Shown: positions 36,461-46,045, counted from the stretch's first letter. The stretch is DNA of 64,000 bases from Bradyrhizobium sp. 138 (GCF_023074075.1 NZ_JADPKT010000097.1:18898-82897); one strand, 5' to 3'. The notes: a model not told the origin generated them from the letters alone. Numbers and translations: made by a program.

Positions 36461-36511
36461 TCCCTCATCCGGCGCTTTGCGCCACCCTGTCCCACAAATG
36501 GGAGAAGGGAA
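36461..36511. repeat. Degenerate CTCTCCC/GGGAGA-family fragment
   Basis: CCCTCATCCGGCGCTTTGCG, then CACCCTGTCCCACAAATGGGAG. It matches the right half of the element at 14424-14542 with several substitutions. It follows directly on the GTAGGGTGGGC repeat, so two repeat families are stacked in one spacer. Confidence 0.55.
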
Positions 36512-36523
36512 GAACGCACGCCG

Positions 36524-36787
36524 TCACCGCCGCCGGTCGCTCTTCTTCTTGGTGAACCGCACGCTCTGGCCATCCGGCATCCGTGTCGCGACGAAGCCGG
36601 CGGCGAGGCAGGCTTCGCGTTGCGGCATCTGGATGTCCGGGCTGCGCAGACTGTCCCACCACGAGGCACGATTGGCCGCGCGCGGCAGGGCCGCCCCGAT
36701 GATCTCCTCGATCTGTTCGAAGCTCAGGACGAATTCGGCCTGCTTCTGCCGCATCAGATAGTCGCGCAACGCGTCGTAGTCGTTCAC
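36524..36787 (-). CDS. Small DUF7662-like protein
   Basis: 87 residues from a GTG preceded by AGAGGACTGAC. The pattern YDALRDYLMRQKQAEFVLSF, then EIIGAALPRAA, WWDS and REACLAAGFVATRM resembles the small winged domain I know as DUF7662, found alone or fused to restriction-like proteins. No enzymatic motif is visible; DNA binding is a guess. It is convergent with the preceding gene. Confidence 0.65.
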   Translation of the reverse strand: MNDYDALRDYLMRQKQAEFVLSFEQIEEIIGAALPRAANRASWWDSLRSPDIQMPQREACLAAGFVATRMPDGQSVRFTKKKSDRRR

Positions 36788-36939
36788 GTCAGTCCTCTCG
36801 CCCGAACCCCGGCCCGTCCCATCGACGGTCTGCCCAAAACCGTGGGCCGTGTAAACCGATCCTTAACTCATTGCGACAGCGGCGTCCCGCCTTAAACACT
36901 GCTCAAGATTTCGGGCGCATCCACTAATGTCGGGAGCAA

Positions 36940-38439
36940 ATGATGTTGTCTGGATGGCGCGAAGTCACGGCCCGCCGGCCGTGGCGGATTTCGGCGAAGC
37001 TGCTGATCATCTCGTCCGTGGTGACGGTGATCGGCTTCTCCGCCATTTGCGTCAACGTCATGCTGGACATGCGCCGGGGCGAGGAGGCGCTCGCCCGCCA
37101 GACGCTGGAGAATTTGGCGACGAGCATCGAGTCCGACGTCAGCCGCAACATCGAGATCTACGACCTGTCGCTGAAGGCCGTCGCCAGCAACATGCTGCTG
37201 CCCGAGCTCGCCACGGTCTCGAAGCCGATTCGTCACCTGATTCTGTTCGACCACGCGACGACGGCCAGGCATTTCGGCGCCATCCAGGTGTTCGATTCCG
37301 AGGGCAGGCTGGCCATCGACGCATCCACGCTCGATCCGCTGCCGGAGAACCGGAGCGAGGAGGACTACTTTAAGGTCCATCGCGATAATGCCGAGGCCGG
37401 GCTCTTCATCAGCCGCCCCAGGCTGTTTCGCGGCGCCTATTCCATCGTGCTGAGCCGGCGCATCAGCGACACCGACGGCGGGTTCCTGGGCGTCGTCGCC
37501 GGCTCGATCCGCTTCAGCTATTTCCACGAATTGTTCGAGCGGCTGAGCCTCGATCCCGAGGACACCATCACGGTGCTCAAGCGTGACCGCACCATCATGA
37601 TGCGGCGGCCGTTCGATCTCGACGTCATCGGCACGAATCTGAACGACCGTCGGGCCTGGAAGCCCGACAATCTCCCGATCGGCGCCTCCTATTCGGGACA
37701 GGGCCCGGTCGATCCGACGGCGCGGCTCTATGTCCGCAGCGGCGGCAGCGGACCACTGTTCGTGGTGGCGGGCAAGCCTCTGGCCGCGGTGTTCGCACTC
37801 TGGCAGAAGGAAGCGCTTCGCATCGGCGCCGTGGTGCTGGTGCTCGCGCTGTTCGTGCTGGGATCGACGCTGGTGCTCGCGCGCGAGATCGGCCGGCGCG
37901 CCGAGGCCGAGCGCAAGCTCGAGGAGATGGCGACGACGGACGCGCTCACCGGCCTGAAGAACCGCCGCAAGTTCGATTCCGTCATCGACGTCGAATGGCG
38001 GCGCGCCATGCGCCAGAAGGCGCCGGTCGCGCTATTGATGATCGATGCCGATCACTTCAAGGCCTACAACGACACGTTCGGCCATCAGGCGGGCGACCAG
38101 GTCCTGGTCGGCATCGCCATCTGCATTTCCGATTCGGTGAGCCGGGCCGGCGACTGCGCCGCTCGCTATGGCGGCGAGGAATTCGCCGTGCTGCTGCCGA
38201 CCACTTCGGCCATCGATGCCTTCAAGATCGCTGAGACGATCCGCGCCAAGGTGCAGGGCTGGTCCGACGACCCTGTGACTTTGACGGTGTCCTGCGGCGT
38301 CGCCAGCCTCATTCCCACCGCCGGCATGGACTGGTCGGTCCTGGTCGCCGCCGCCGACAAGGCGCTCTACGCCGCGAAAGCGGGCGGACGGAATCAGTCG
38401 GTGGTTGCGAGCGTGCCGCAGCTATCGCTGGCGGCGTGA
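36940..38439 (+). CDS. Membrane diguanylate cyclase with periplasmic Cache-type sensor
   Basis: 499 residues. Two membrane helices (about 20-40 and 290-312) flank a periplasmic domain with Cache-like segments (HFGAIQVFDSEGRLAIDAST and SRRISDTDGGFLGVVAGSI). The cytoplasmic GGDEF domain has an intact active site GGEEF (411-415), with DADHFKAYNDTFGHQAGDQ upstream. It should synthesise c-di-GMP in response to a small external ligand. No RxxD inhibitory site was evident at the usual distance. Confidence 0.9.
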   Translation: MMLSGWREVTARRPWRISAKLLIISSVVTVIGFSAICVNVMLDMRRGEEALARQTLENLATSIESDVSRNIEIYDLSLKAVASNMLLPELATVSKPIRHLILFDHATTARHFGAIQVFDSEGRLAIDASTLDPLPENRSEEDYFKVHRDNAEAGLFISRPRLFRGAYSIVLSRRISDTDGGFLGVVAGSIRFSYFHELFERLSLDPEDTITVLKRDRTIMMRRPFDLDVIGTNLNDRRAWKPDNLPIGASYSGQGPVDPTARLYVRSGGSGPLFVVAGKPLAAVFALWQKEALRIGAVVLVLALFVLGSTLVLAREIGRRAEAERKLEEMATTDALTGLKNRRKFDSVIDVEWRRAMRQKAPVALLMIDADHFKAYNDTFGHQAGDQVLVGIAICISDSVSRAGDCAARYGGEEFAVLLPTTSAIDAFKIAETIRAKVQGWSDDPVTLTVSCGVASLIPTAGMDWSVLVAAADKALYAAKAGGRNQSVVASVPQLSLAA

Positions 38440-38451
38440 CGAGCTCTTTCC

Positions 38452-38546
38452 CCGTCATTGCGAGGAGCTCTTGCGACGAAGCAATCCAGGCCTTCTCCAC
38501 GGAAAGATTCTGGATTGCTTCGTCGCTTCGCTCCTCGCAATGACGA
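38452..38546. repeat. CGTCATTGCGAGGAGC inverted repeat
   Basis: CCGTCATTGCGAGGAGC at the left and GCTCCTCGCAATGACG at the right are perfect inverted ends. Inside, GACGAAGCAATCCAG mirrors CTGGATTGCTTCGTC. It is a near-complete 95-base palindrome between convergent genes, of a type dispersed in many alphaproteobacterial genomes. It could act as a bidirectional terminator. Confidence 0.9.
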
Positions 38547-38552
38547 GGGGCG

Positions 38553-39428
38553 CTACTGCCCCAGATACTTCTTCATCTCCGCGATCAGGCCGTCACGCAG
38601 CTCGGGGCGCTTCAGGCCGTAGGCGATGTTGGCGCGGAGGAAGCCGGGCTTGGAGCCGCAATCGTGGCGCTCGCCCTCGAACTCGACGCCGTAGAATTTC
38701 TGCGACTTGGCGAGCCCGATCATGGCGTCGGTGAGCTGGATCTCGCCACCGGCGCCGCGCTCCTGCGTCTGAAGGATCTTGAAGATCTCGGGCTGGAGGA
38801 TGTAGCGGCCGGTGATCGAGAGGTTGGAGGGCGCGGTGCCCTTGGCCGGCTTCTCGACCATGCCGTCGACCTCGAACATCTTGCCGCTGCGTTTTCCCAC
38901 ACCGCAGATGCCGTATTGATGGGTGAGATGGTCGGGCACCGCCTCGACCGCGACCAGATTGGATTTCTCGCCGAGCGAGGATGCCATCTCGATCATCTGC
39001 TTGAGGCAGCCCGGTGTGTTGAGCACGAGCTCGTCGGGCAGCACGACCGCGAACGGCTCGTTGCCGACGATATCGCGCGCGCACCAGACCGCGTGACCGA
39101 GGCCGAGCGGCGCCTGCTGGCGGGTGAAGCTGACCGCGCCGGCCTCGGGCTGGTTCTGCGCCAGGATGTCCTGCTCGGCCTTCTTGCCGCGCTGGCTTAG
39201 CGTCGCGTCGAGCTCGAACATCCGGTCGAAATGATCTTCGATGACGTTCTTGTTACGGCCGGTGACGAAGATGAAATGCTCGATGCCGGCCTCCCGCGCC
39301 TCGTCATAGACGTATTGGATCAGCGGCTTGTCGACGATGGTCAGCATTTCCTTCGGCATCGCCTTGGTGGCGGGCAGGACACGGGTGCCGAGGCCGGCGA
39401 CGGGGAATACGGCTTTGCGAATTTTCAT
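38553..39428 (-). CDS. galU: UTP-glucose-1-phosphate uridylyltransferase
   Basis: 291 residues, family length. It makes UDP-glucose for exopolysaccharide, LPS and cyclic glucans. The nucleotide-binding start is AGLGTRVLPATKAMPKEML (about 11-29), and EDHFDR, VVLPDELV and VEKPAKGTAPSNLSITGRYI follow in the normal order. It is divergent from the lytic transglycosylase gene, with 199 bases between them and no recognised regulator site. Confidence 0.95.
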   Translation of the reverse strand: MKIRKAVFPVAGLGTRVLPATKAMPKEMLTIVDKPLIQYVYDEAREAGIEHFIFVTGRNKNVIEDHFDRMFELDATLSQRGKKAEQDILAQNQPEAGAVSFTRQQAPLGLGHAVWCARDIVGNEPFAVVLPDELVLNTPGCLKQMIEMASSLGEKSNLVAVEAVPDHLTHQYGICGVGKRSGKMFEVDGMVEKPAKGTAPSNLSITGRYILQPEIFKILQTQERGAGGEIQLTDAMIGLAKSQKFYGVEFEGERHDCGSKPGFLRANIAYGLKRPELRDGLIAEMKKYLGQ

Positions 39429-39627
39429 GTGATTGTTCGAATACCTGGGGGCACATGGGGACGGAGCAATGGCATCTTGCTAGCCTGTTTGCAGCCGCCA
39501 ACAAAGGCGGTTGTGGGGCCTCATCCGCGCAGAGTTAAGAAAAAGGCCGCCACCAAAATTTCACCTTTGTTAAGCTATTGGCAACCGTAACCAGGCCTCC
39601 TGATGGCGGATTTCCTAAGGCGGACGG

Positions 39628-41031
39628 GTGGACATGATGCAACCGGTGGCAGGGCAGGCAGGACGGGCGGTATCCGCGACCGGCGCAATGATGATTGCGG
39701 CGGCTTTGCTGCTGCCTGCCAGCGCGCACGCCCAGGCGCAGAACGGCCTGTCCAACCTGTTCGGCGGCATCTTCTCCGGGCCAAACCCGGCGCCTTCGCA
39801 AGCGGCGCCCAGCCCGGGTGGCGCGCCAACGGGACCGCTGCCTTGGAGCGGCGAGGACGGCGCTTCGGGCCATCCGCTGATGACGGCCGCGGCGATCCGC
39901 GAGGCCGCCGGCAATTTCAGCAATTGCGTCGCCGGGATGTGGCCGGATGCCGCACGGCGCGGCATCACGCAGGAGAATTTTCAGCGCTTCACGGCCGGGC
40001 TCTCACCCGACCTGCGCATCATGGACCTGATGGACTCGCAACCGGAGTTCACCAAATCGATCTGGGACTATCTCGACATCCTCGTGAACGACAACCGCCT
40101 CGCCAAGGGCCGTGAGATCCTCGCCAAATACAAGGCGCAGTTCGACGCCACCGAAAAGGCCACCGGCGTCGACCGCTACATCATCGCCTCGATCTGGGGC
40201 ATCGAGTCCAATTACTCGACGCAGATGGGCGACCGCAGCGTGCTGCAATCGACCGCGACGCTCGCCTGCATCGGCCGCCGCCAGGCCTATTTCAAGGACG
40301 AGTTTCTGTCGGCGCTGGAGATCGTCAACCGTGGCGATCTCAGACCCGAGCAGATGCGCGGCTCCTGGGCCGGCGCCTTCGGACCGACCCAGTTCATGCC
40401 GACCGCGTTCAAGCGCTTTGCCGTCGATGGCGACGGTGACGGCAGGCGCGACGTCGTCGACAATCCCACCGACCTGATCGCCTCGACCGCCAACAATCTG
40501 AAAAAGGACGGTTGGCAGGCCGGCCAGACCTGGGGCTTTGAGGTGGTGGTGCCCCAGGGCTTCAACTACATGCTGGCCGACCGCGCCAAGGCGATGACGA
40601 TCGCGCAGTGGGAGAAGCTCGGCCTCAAGCGCCCGGCGGGCCAGCCCTTCCCGCATCCGGCGGAGAAGGCCTACCTGCTGGCGCCGGCCGGCGCGCAGGG
40701 GCCCGGCTTCCTGATGCTCCAGAACTACCGCGTCATCATGAAATACAACCCCGCCGAGGCCTATGCGCTGGCGATCGGACATTTCGCCGACCGCCTGCGC
40801 GGGGGACAGCCCTTCGTGCAGCCCTGGCCGCGGCAGGAACGGGAGCTGTCGCGCACCGAGCGGCTGGAACTGCAACAGCTGCTGGCCCAGCGCGGCTTCT
40901 ACAAGGGGACCCCCGACGGTCAGTTCGGCGGCCAGACCCGGGAAGCGCTGCGCAACTTCCAGGCCTCGATCGGGGCGCCCGCCGACGGCTTTGCCTCCTC
41001 AGACGTGCTGGACCGGCTGCGCCGGCGGTAA
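39628..41031 (+). CDS. Lytic murein transglycosylase, MltB/SLT_2 family, with peptidoglycan-binding domain
   Basis: 467 residues; starts at GTG 39628 or ATG 39634. It has a signal peptide (to about residue 35, ASAHAQAQ). The catalytic domain contains ASIWGIESNYS with the general-acid glutamate E193 and GAFGPTQFMPTAFKRFAVDGDGDG. A C-terminal PG_binding_1 domain spans about 405-467 (GFYKGTPDGQFGGQTREALRNF). It cleaves peptidoglycan to 1,6-anhydro products in the periplasm. Confidence 0.93.
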   Translation: MDMMQPVAGQAGRAVSATGAMMIAAALLLPASAHAQAQNGLSNLFGGIFSGPNPAPSQAAPSPGGAPTGPLPWSGEDGASGHPLMTAAAIREAAGNFSNCVAGMWPDAARRGITQENFQRFTAGLSPDLRIMDLMDSQPEFTKSIWDYLDILVNDNRLAKGREILAKYKAQFDATEKATGVDRYIIASIWGIESNYSTQMGDRSVLQSTATLACIGRRQAYFKDEFLSALEIVNRGDLRPEQMRGSWAGAFGPTQFMPTAFKRFAVDGDGDGRRDVVDNPTDLIASTANNLKKDGWQAGQTWGFEVVVPQGFNYMLADRAKAMTIAQWEKLGLKRPAGQPFPHPAEKAYLLAPAGAQGPGFLMLQNYRVIMKYNPAEAYALAIGHFADRLRGGQPFVQPWPRQERELSRTERLELQQLLAQRGFYKGTPDGQFGGQTREALRNFQASIGAPADGFASSDVLDRLRRR

Positions 41032-41201
41032 AATCGCGCCGAAAGTAACCTTGAACGGGGATTTTGGCAGGCAGCCTTGACGGAGGCGGCTGTTCCCCGG
41101 TGTATGGGACAAGAATTTGCAACGGAATTTGCCCGTTTGGCGCCGGATTCCGTTATTATATTGAGCCGCTTCCGATCCCCGTTGCGCGTGCCCGAGATCA
41201 C

Positions 41202-42914
41202 ATGTCGAAGAAGTCCCTGTTCAAGGCGCTGACCGAGACCGGCCCGTTGATCGCGCTGGGGACGGCGCTTGCGATCCTGGTTTCGGTCGCGGGGCCCGCC
41301 TCGGCGCAGTTCTTCAACTTCCCCGGCTTCGGCGGCCCGCCGCAGCGCTCGGCTCCGCCACCCCAACGGGGCGGCGGTGGAGGTGGCGGCGGCTGGTTCG
41401 GCGGCGATTTCTTCGCGCCGTTCCAACAGCAACAGCAACAGGCACCGCGCCAGGATTTTTCGCGCGCGCCGGCGCCGGCGAAACGCGACACCATCCCTGA
41501 GAAGAACGTGCTGGTGATCGGCGACGCCATGGCCGACTGGCTCGCCTATGGCCTGGAAGACGCCTACACCGAGCAGCCGGACATGGGCGTGATCCGCAAG
41601 CACAAGACGACGTCCGGCCTGATCAAGTACCAGCCGAAGGGTGAGCCCTCGGATTGGGCGGCTGCGGCGCGCGGCATCATCGAGACCGAGAGGCCTGACG
41701 TGATCGTCGTCATGCTCGGCCTCAACGATCGCACCGCGATCCGCGAGCCTGTCGCCGACAAGACGGACAAGGCGACCGCCGACAAAGACAAGAAGAACGA
41801 CAAGGGCGCGCGCGCCAAGCAACCGGGCAAGCCCGGCGAGACCAAGCCCGGCAACGATGCGGCCGCCAAGCCTGACGACAAGCCTGCCGACGCCGACCTG
41901 CCGCAGGATGATGCCGACAACGCCGATACGCCTGCGGCCGCGCCCGAAAAGACGGCCCGCAATCCGAACGGTCTCTACGAATTCCGCGATGATCGCTGGG
42001 TCGAGCTTTACGGCAAGAAGATCGAGGAGCTGGCAGGCGTGCTCAAGGCCAAGGGCGTGCCGGTGCTCTGGGTCGGCCTGCCCGCCATTCGCGGCCAGAA
42101 GGGCACGGCGGACATGCTGTTCCTGGATTCGCTCTATCGCGAAGGCGCGGCCAAGGCCGGCATCACCTATGTCGATGTCTGGGACGGCTTTGTCGACGAG
42201 GCCGGCCGCTTCCTGCAGAAGGGTCCTGACTTCGAAGGCCAGATCCGTCAGCTCCGCAGCTCCGACGGCGTCTATTTCACCAAACCGGGCGCGCGCAAGC
42301 TCGCGCACTATGTCGAGCGCGAGATCACGCGCCTGCTTGCGGGCCGCTCGGGCCCGATCGCGCTGCCGAGCGAGCCGGCGACACCCGACACCAGCGCGGA
42401 GCCCGGCAAGCCTGCGCCGCGGCCGCTGGCGGGGCCGATCGTGCCGCTGGTTGCGGCCTCGATCTCGACCGATCAATTGCTGGGCGGACCGGGCTCGCGT
42501 CCCGCCGCCGTCGATGCGCTCGCGGCGAAGACGATGGTGAAGGGCGAGCCGCTGGCCGCTCCGGCCGGCCGCGCCGACGATTATGTCTGGCCGCGCCGCG
42601 AAGTCGGGCGCGAGCAGGCTAAGGGCGATACGCCGATGGCTGCGACGACGCCTGAGGGCAGTGCCGCGCCAGGCACACCGGGTGCCGCGGCTGCGATCGC
42701 CCCGCCAAAGCTCGCGCCGAAGAAGCCGCCGGTGCAGCCGCAGCAGCCGGTGCAGGCTAGTCCCTCGTTCCGCGATTTCTTCGGCTTCGGGTCTCCGCAG
42801 CCACCGCCGCCACGTCAGCTGGCGCCGGCGCCCGGGCCGCGCAATCCGAATCTCAATCCGGGGGTCCCACGTCCGCCTGGAAACGTCGGACGCTCGGCCG
42901 AGATGTTCCGGTAA
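41202..42914 (+). CDS. DUF459 SGNH-hydrolase-like periplasmic protein, catalytic serine absent
   Basis: 570 residues from the ATG at 41202. The signal peptide ends near ASAQ (residue 36) and is followed by Gly-, Gln- and Pro-rich low-complexity sequence. The SGNH-like core has block I as GDAMADW (107-113), with Ala109 where the nucleophilic serine belongs. The GLND block (173-176) and SDGVYFTKPGARKLAHYV are present. A Lys/Asp/Pro-rich insertion (about 183-250) interrupts the core. The C-terminal 140 residues are Pro/Ala-rich. DUF459 proteins act on cell-envelope polysaccharide or are unassigned; this copy may be non-catalytic. Confidence 0.85.
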   Translation: MSKKSLFKALTETGPLIALGTALAILVSVAGPASAQFFNFPGFGGPPQRSAPPPQRGGGGGGGGWFGGDFFAPFQQQQQQAPRQDFSRAPAPAKRDTIPEKNVLVIGDAMADWLAYGLEDAYTEQPDMGVIRKHKTTSGLIKYQPKGEPSDWAAAARGIIETERPDVIVVMLGLNDRTAIREPVADKTDKATADKDKKNDKGARAKQPGKPGETKPGNDAAAKPDDKPADADLPQDDADNADTPAAAPEKTARNPNGLYEFRDDRWVELYGKKIEELAGVLKAKGVPVLWVGLPAIRGQKGTADMLFLDSLYREGAAKAGITYVDVWDGFVDEAGRFLQKGPDFEGQIRQLRSSDGVYFTKPGARKLAHYVEREITRLLAGRSGPIALPSEPATPDTSAEPGKPAPRPLAGPIVPLVAASISTDQLLGGPGSRPAAVDALAAKTMVKGEPLAAPAGRADDYVWPRREVGREQAKGDTPMAATTPEGSAAPGTPGAAAAIAPPKLAPKKPPVQPQQPVQASPSFRDFFGFGSPQPPPPRQLAPAPGPRNPNLNPGVPRPPGNVGRSAEMFR

Positions 42915-42921
42915 TCGCTGA

Positions 42922-43057
42922 CGTGTCCCGGACGCGGCGCAGCACCTCTTGGTGATGCGACGCAGAGCCGGGACCCTGTCCTCTCACGATGCTCAAAAAA
43001 AATGGGCCCCGGCTCAGCAGCGCAACACTGCGTGCTGCGCTGCGTCCGGGGCACGGG
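42922..43057. repeat. GTCCCGGACGCG palindromic repeat, copy 4
   Basis: ACGTGTCCCGGACGCGGCGC at the left, CGCAGAGCCGGGACC and GGGCCCCGGCTCAGCAGC in the middle, and CTGCGTCCGGGGCACGGG at the right. The two halves are inverted. It lies between convergent genes (DUF459 protein and the CsbD-like gene). Confidence 0.8.
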
Positions 43058-43072
43058 ATGCGTGTTTGTCGC

Positions 43073-43447
43073 TCAGCCGTAATAGCGCCAGCGCGGCGGC
43101 GGACGGCGTGCGGGCCGCGACATCAAAAGCGCGAGCGCAAACCCGATGCCGCCGGCGACCAGCAGCGCGCCGAGCGGATTGTCCTGCACTTTTTTCGACA
43201 GCGCCTGTGTCCCATCGCGAAAAGTTTCGCCGCTGTTCTCATAGGCGTCCTTGGCGTAGCCGGCGGCGGTGTCCGTGGCATCGCGCACGGCGTCCTTGGC
43301 CTGGCCGTAGAGATTTTGCACGGCGCCGGCAGCTTCCTTGGCCTTGCCCGATGCCTGCGTCTTCGCATCGCCTGCCACGTCGCCGATCGCGCCTTCCGCG
43401 CGTCCGGCATATTCCTTGGCCGATCCAACAATCCGATCCGTATCCAT
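43073..43447 (-). CDS. CsbD-like stress protein with C-terminal membrane anchor
   Basis: 124 residues. The N-terminus RIVGSAKEYAGRAEGAIGDV matches the CsbD repeat seen in general-stress proteins. An amphipathic Ala/Lys-rich middle follows. The C-terminus has one membrane helix (PLGALLVAGGIGFALALLMS, about 91-110) and a basic tail, as in ElaB/DUF883-type inner-membrane proteins. The combination suggests a membrane-tethered stress protein; the function is not established. Confidence 0.8.
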   Translation of the reverse strand: MDTDRIVGSAKEYAGRAEGAIGDVAGDAKTQASGKAKEAAGAVQNLYGQAKDAVRDATDTAAGYAKDAYENSGETFRDGTQALSKKVQDNPLGALLVAGGIGFALALLMSRPARRPPPRWRYYG

Positions 43448-43547
43448 GATGCTCCTCCTCGGGGGTCAGCCCAAGTAACCGATCAAGCGCGGCGCGGTTC
43501 CTCGTCATGACGAAAGTGTCGTCCGGGTGGAAGCAGAGGAATCCGAG

Positions 43548-44285
43548 CTACAAGATCAGCCCGCCATCGACGACCAGCGTCTGGCCGATGATGTAGGACG
43601 ATAACGGCGAGGCCAGGAACAGCGCCGCGCCCGCCATGTCGGCCGGCGTGCCCAATCGCCGCAGCGGAATGCGCGCGAGCGCGCCTTCGAGCCGCTTCGG
43701 ATTGTCGGTCGTCACCTTCGTCATCTTGGTGTCGACGAGTCCGGGCGCGATGCCGTTGACGCGGATGCCGTCCTCGGCCCAGGCCTCGCCCAGCGTCCGC
43801 GTCAATCCGACCGCACCGGTCTTCGAGGCGTTATAGGCGGGATTGCCCATGGTGGAATGATAGGCCGCGGTCGAGGACACCATGATCAGCGCGCCCTTCG
43901 AATCCCGCAACATGGCATGAAATCGCGTGGCGCAGGCCATCAGGCTCATCAGATTGACCTCGACCACCTTGCGGAAGCCGCTCATCTCGAATTCGCCGCG
44001 GCGATAGAGCACCACGCCTTGCGCGAGCACGAGCACGTCGAGCCTGTCGAAGGGCGGCTTGAATGCCTCGATCGCACCGGGACTGCCGACGTCGAGCTGC
44101 GCATAGGCGAGGCCCGTGAGATCGGAGCCTTCCTGCGCAGAATATTCCGTTGCGCGAGCGCGCGTGCCGCTCACCGCGACCTCCGCGCCCCTGGTGCGAA
44201 AAGCCTGCGCGATGCCGTTGCCGATCCCGCTCGAACCGCCGACGACCAGCACTTGCTTGCCTGAGAAATCGAGCTCGTTCGCCAT
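43548..44285 (-). CDS. Short-chain dehydrogenase/reductase
   Basis: 245 residues. It is a classical SDR: the cofactor loop is VVGGSSGIGNGIAQAF (about 14-29), the catalytic serine is in MVSSTAAYHS, and the YxxxK motif is YNASKTG. The C-terminus ends LVVDGGLIL. The substrate is not evident. It is divergent from the TfdA/TauD-like dioxygenase with a 137-base shared promoter region, so a joint catabolic role is possible but unproven. Confidence 0.88.
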   Translation of the reverse strand: MANELDFSGKQVLVVGGSSGIGNGIAQAFRTRGAEVAVSGTRARATEYSAQEGSDLTGLAYAQLDVGSPGAIEAFKPPFDRLDVLVLAQGVVLYRRGEFEMSGFRKVVEVNLMSLMACATRFHAMLRDSKGALIMVSSTAAYHSTMGNPAYNASKTGAVGLTRTLGEAWAEDGIRVNGIAPGLVDTKMTKVTTDNPKRLEGALARIPLRRLGTPADMAGAALFLASPLSSYIIGQTLVVDGGLIL

Positions 44286-44422
44286 CGCGGCCTCCCTTTT
44301 GTCTTGCTTGTTTGACCTGTCTGGCTGCCATACACACCGAGCGTTGACAACCGCGGATGCAAGAGTAGCTTTTTCCTCGACAGAGCGGGACCAACCGCTC
44401 GCGACCCGCGGGAGAGAACGTC

Positions 44423-45310
44423 ATGACGATCGCCATCCGGCAGCTTCAAAAACATTTTGTCGGCGAGGTTTCCGGCCTCGATTTGCGCAAGCCCCTCACG
44501 GCAGATGAGGCGCGCGAGGTCGAGGCCGCCATGGACAAATACGCCGTGCTCGTCTTTCACGATCAGGACATCACCGACGAGCAGCAGATGGCGTTCGCGC
44601 TGAATTTCGGCCAGCGCGAGGAAGCGCGCGGTGGCAACATCACCAAGGCCGATGAATACCGCCTCACCTCGGGCCTGAACGACGTCTCCAACCTCGGCAA
44701 GGACGGCAAGCCGCTGCCGAAGGACAGCCGCGCCAATCTGTTCAATCTCGGCAATTGCCTCTGGCACTCCGACAGCTCGTTCCGCCCGATCCCCGCAAAG
44801 TTCTCGCTGCTGTCGGCACGCGTGGTGAATCCAAAGGGCGGCAACACCGAATTCGCCGACATGCGCGCCGCCTATGACGCGCTCGACGACGACACCAAGG
44901 CGGAGATCGATAACCTCGTCTGCGAGCACTCGCTGATGTATTCGCGGGGATCGCTCGGATTCACCGAATATACCGATGAAGAGAAAGAGATGTTCAAACC
45001 GGTGCTGCAACGGTTGGTGCGCACCCATCCGGTCCATCGCCGCAAGTCGCTGTATCTCTCATCGCATGCCGGCAAGGTCGTCGGCATGAGCGTGCCGGAG
45101 GGGCGGCTCTTGCTGCGCGATCTCAACGAGCACGCGACGCAGGCCGAGTTCGTCTATGTGCACAGATGGAAGCTGCATGACCTCGTGATGTGGGACAACC
45201 GCCAGACCATGCATCGCGTCCGCCGCTACGATCAGTCGCAACCCCGCGACATGCGCCGCGCGACGGTGGCGGGGACGGAGCCGACGGTGCAGCAGCAGGC
45301 GGCGGAATAG
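44423..45310 (+). CDS. TfdA/TauD-family alpha-ketoglutarate-dependent dioxygenase
   Basis: 295 residues. It is a double-stranded beta-helix Fe(II) enzyme with the facial triad H115-x-D117 (LWHSDSSF) and H264 (QTMHRVRRY). The 2-oxoglutarate-binding arginine lies in the following RRATVAGTEP segment. Similarity in layout is to TfdA-type enzymes, which hydroxylate phenoxyacetates or related acids; Bradyrhizobium is known to carry tfdA-alpha homologues. The exact substrate cannot be read from sequence. Confidence 0.88.
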   Translation: MTIAIRQLQKHFVGEVSGLDLRKPLTADEAREVEAAMDKYAVLVFHDQDITDEQQMAFALNFGQREEARGGNITKADEYRLTSGLNDVSNLGKDGKPLPKDSRANLFNLGNCLWHSDSSFRPIPAKFSLLSARVVNPKGGNTEFADMRAAYDALDDDTKAEIDNLVCEHSLMYSRGSLGFTEYTDEEKEMFKPVLQRLVRTHPVHRRKSLYLSSHAGKVVGMSVPEGRLLLRDLNEHATQAEFVYVHRWKLHDLVMWDNRQTMHRVRRYDQSQPRDMRRATVAGTEPTVQQQAAE

Positions 45311-45400
45311 CGACATACTCCGCTGTCGTGCCGGATCTACGCGCGCTTGAGGCGCCCTTGTCCGGGACGACACCAAGAGTGGCGCTAGCGCCTGAACAAA

Positions 45401-46045
45401 TTACGCGTGCCCGGCCTCGTTCGAGAGCATGCCGGGATCGATGCCGATCTTCTGCAGGGCGCGGTTGTATTTGTCGTCGACGTCGTCGCCGAAAATCAAA
45501 TCCGCGTCTGCATCGCAATGCAGCCAGCCATTGCTCTGGATCTCGGTCTCGAGCTGGCCCGGCGCCCAGCCGGCATAGCCGAGCGCGAGAATGGCGTGCT
45601 TGGGGCCGGAGCCGTTGGCGATGGCGCGCAGAATGTCGACGGTCGCCGTGAGGCAGACGCCGTCATCGATCCGCAGCGTCGCATTTTCGATGTAAAAGTC
45701 GCTCGAATGCAGCACGAAGCCGCGGCCGGTATCGACCGGGCCGCCACGCAGCACCTTCATGCTTTCGGCATTCTCCGGCAGCTTGATATGCTCGCCCTTC
45801 TTGATGATGCCGAGTTGCTCCAACAGCTCGGGGAAGTCGATGCTGCCGGCCGGTTGGTTCACGATGATACCCATCGCTCCCTCCGCCGAATGGGCGCAGA
45901 GATAGATCACCGAGCGCTCGAAGCGGGAATCGCCCATCACGGGCATCGCGATCAGCAGCCGGCCGTCGAGATAACCGGCCGAATTGGGGAGCCCGGGGCC
46001 CGGCTTGCGGGTGCTTTCGCCCGTCCTCTTGCCTGTGGGAGCCAT
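45401..46045 (-). CDS. YqgE/AlgH family protein (UPF0301)
   Basis: 214 residues, slightly longer than usual because of an N-terminal Lys/Arg-rich extension. Family features are YLDGRLLIAMPVMGDSRFER (about 25-44), YLCAHSAEGAMGIIVNQP (about 49-66), LRGGPVDTGRGFVLHS (about 104-119) and GYAGWAPGQLETEI (about 163-176). The molecular function is uncertain; AlgH was first described as an alginate regulator in Pseudomonas. It is divergent from the DsbD-N-like gene. Confidence 0.92.
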   Translation of the reverse strand: MAPTGKRTGESTRKPGPGLPNSAGYLDGRLLIAMPVMGDSRFERSVIYLCAHSAEGAMGIIVNQPAGSIDFPELLEQLGIIKKGEHIKLPENAESMKVLRGGPVDTGRGFVLHSSDFYIENATLRIDDGVCLTATVDILRAIANGSGPKHAILALGYAGWAPGQLETEIQSNGWLHCDADADLIFGDDVDDKYNRALQKIGIDPGMLSNEAGHA

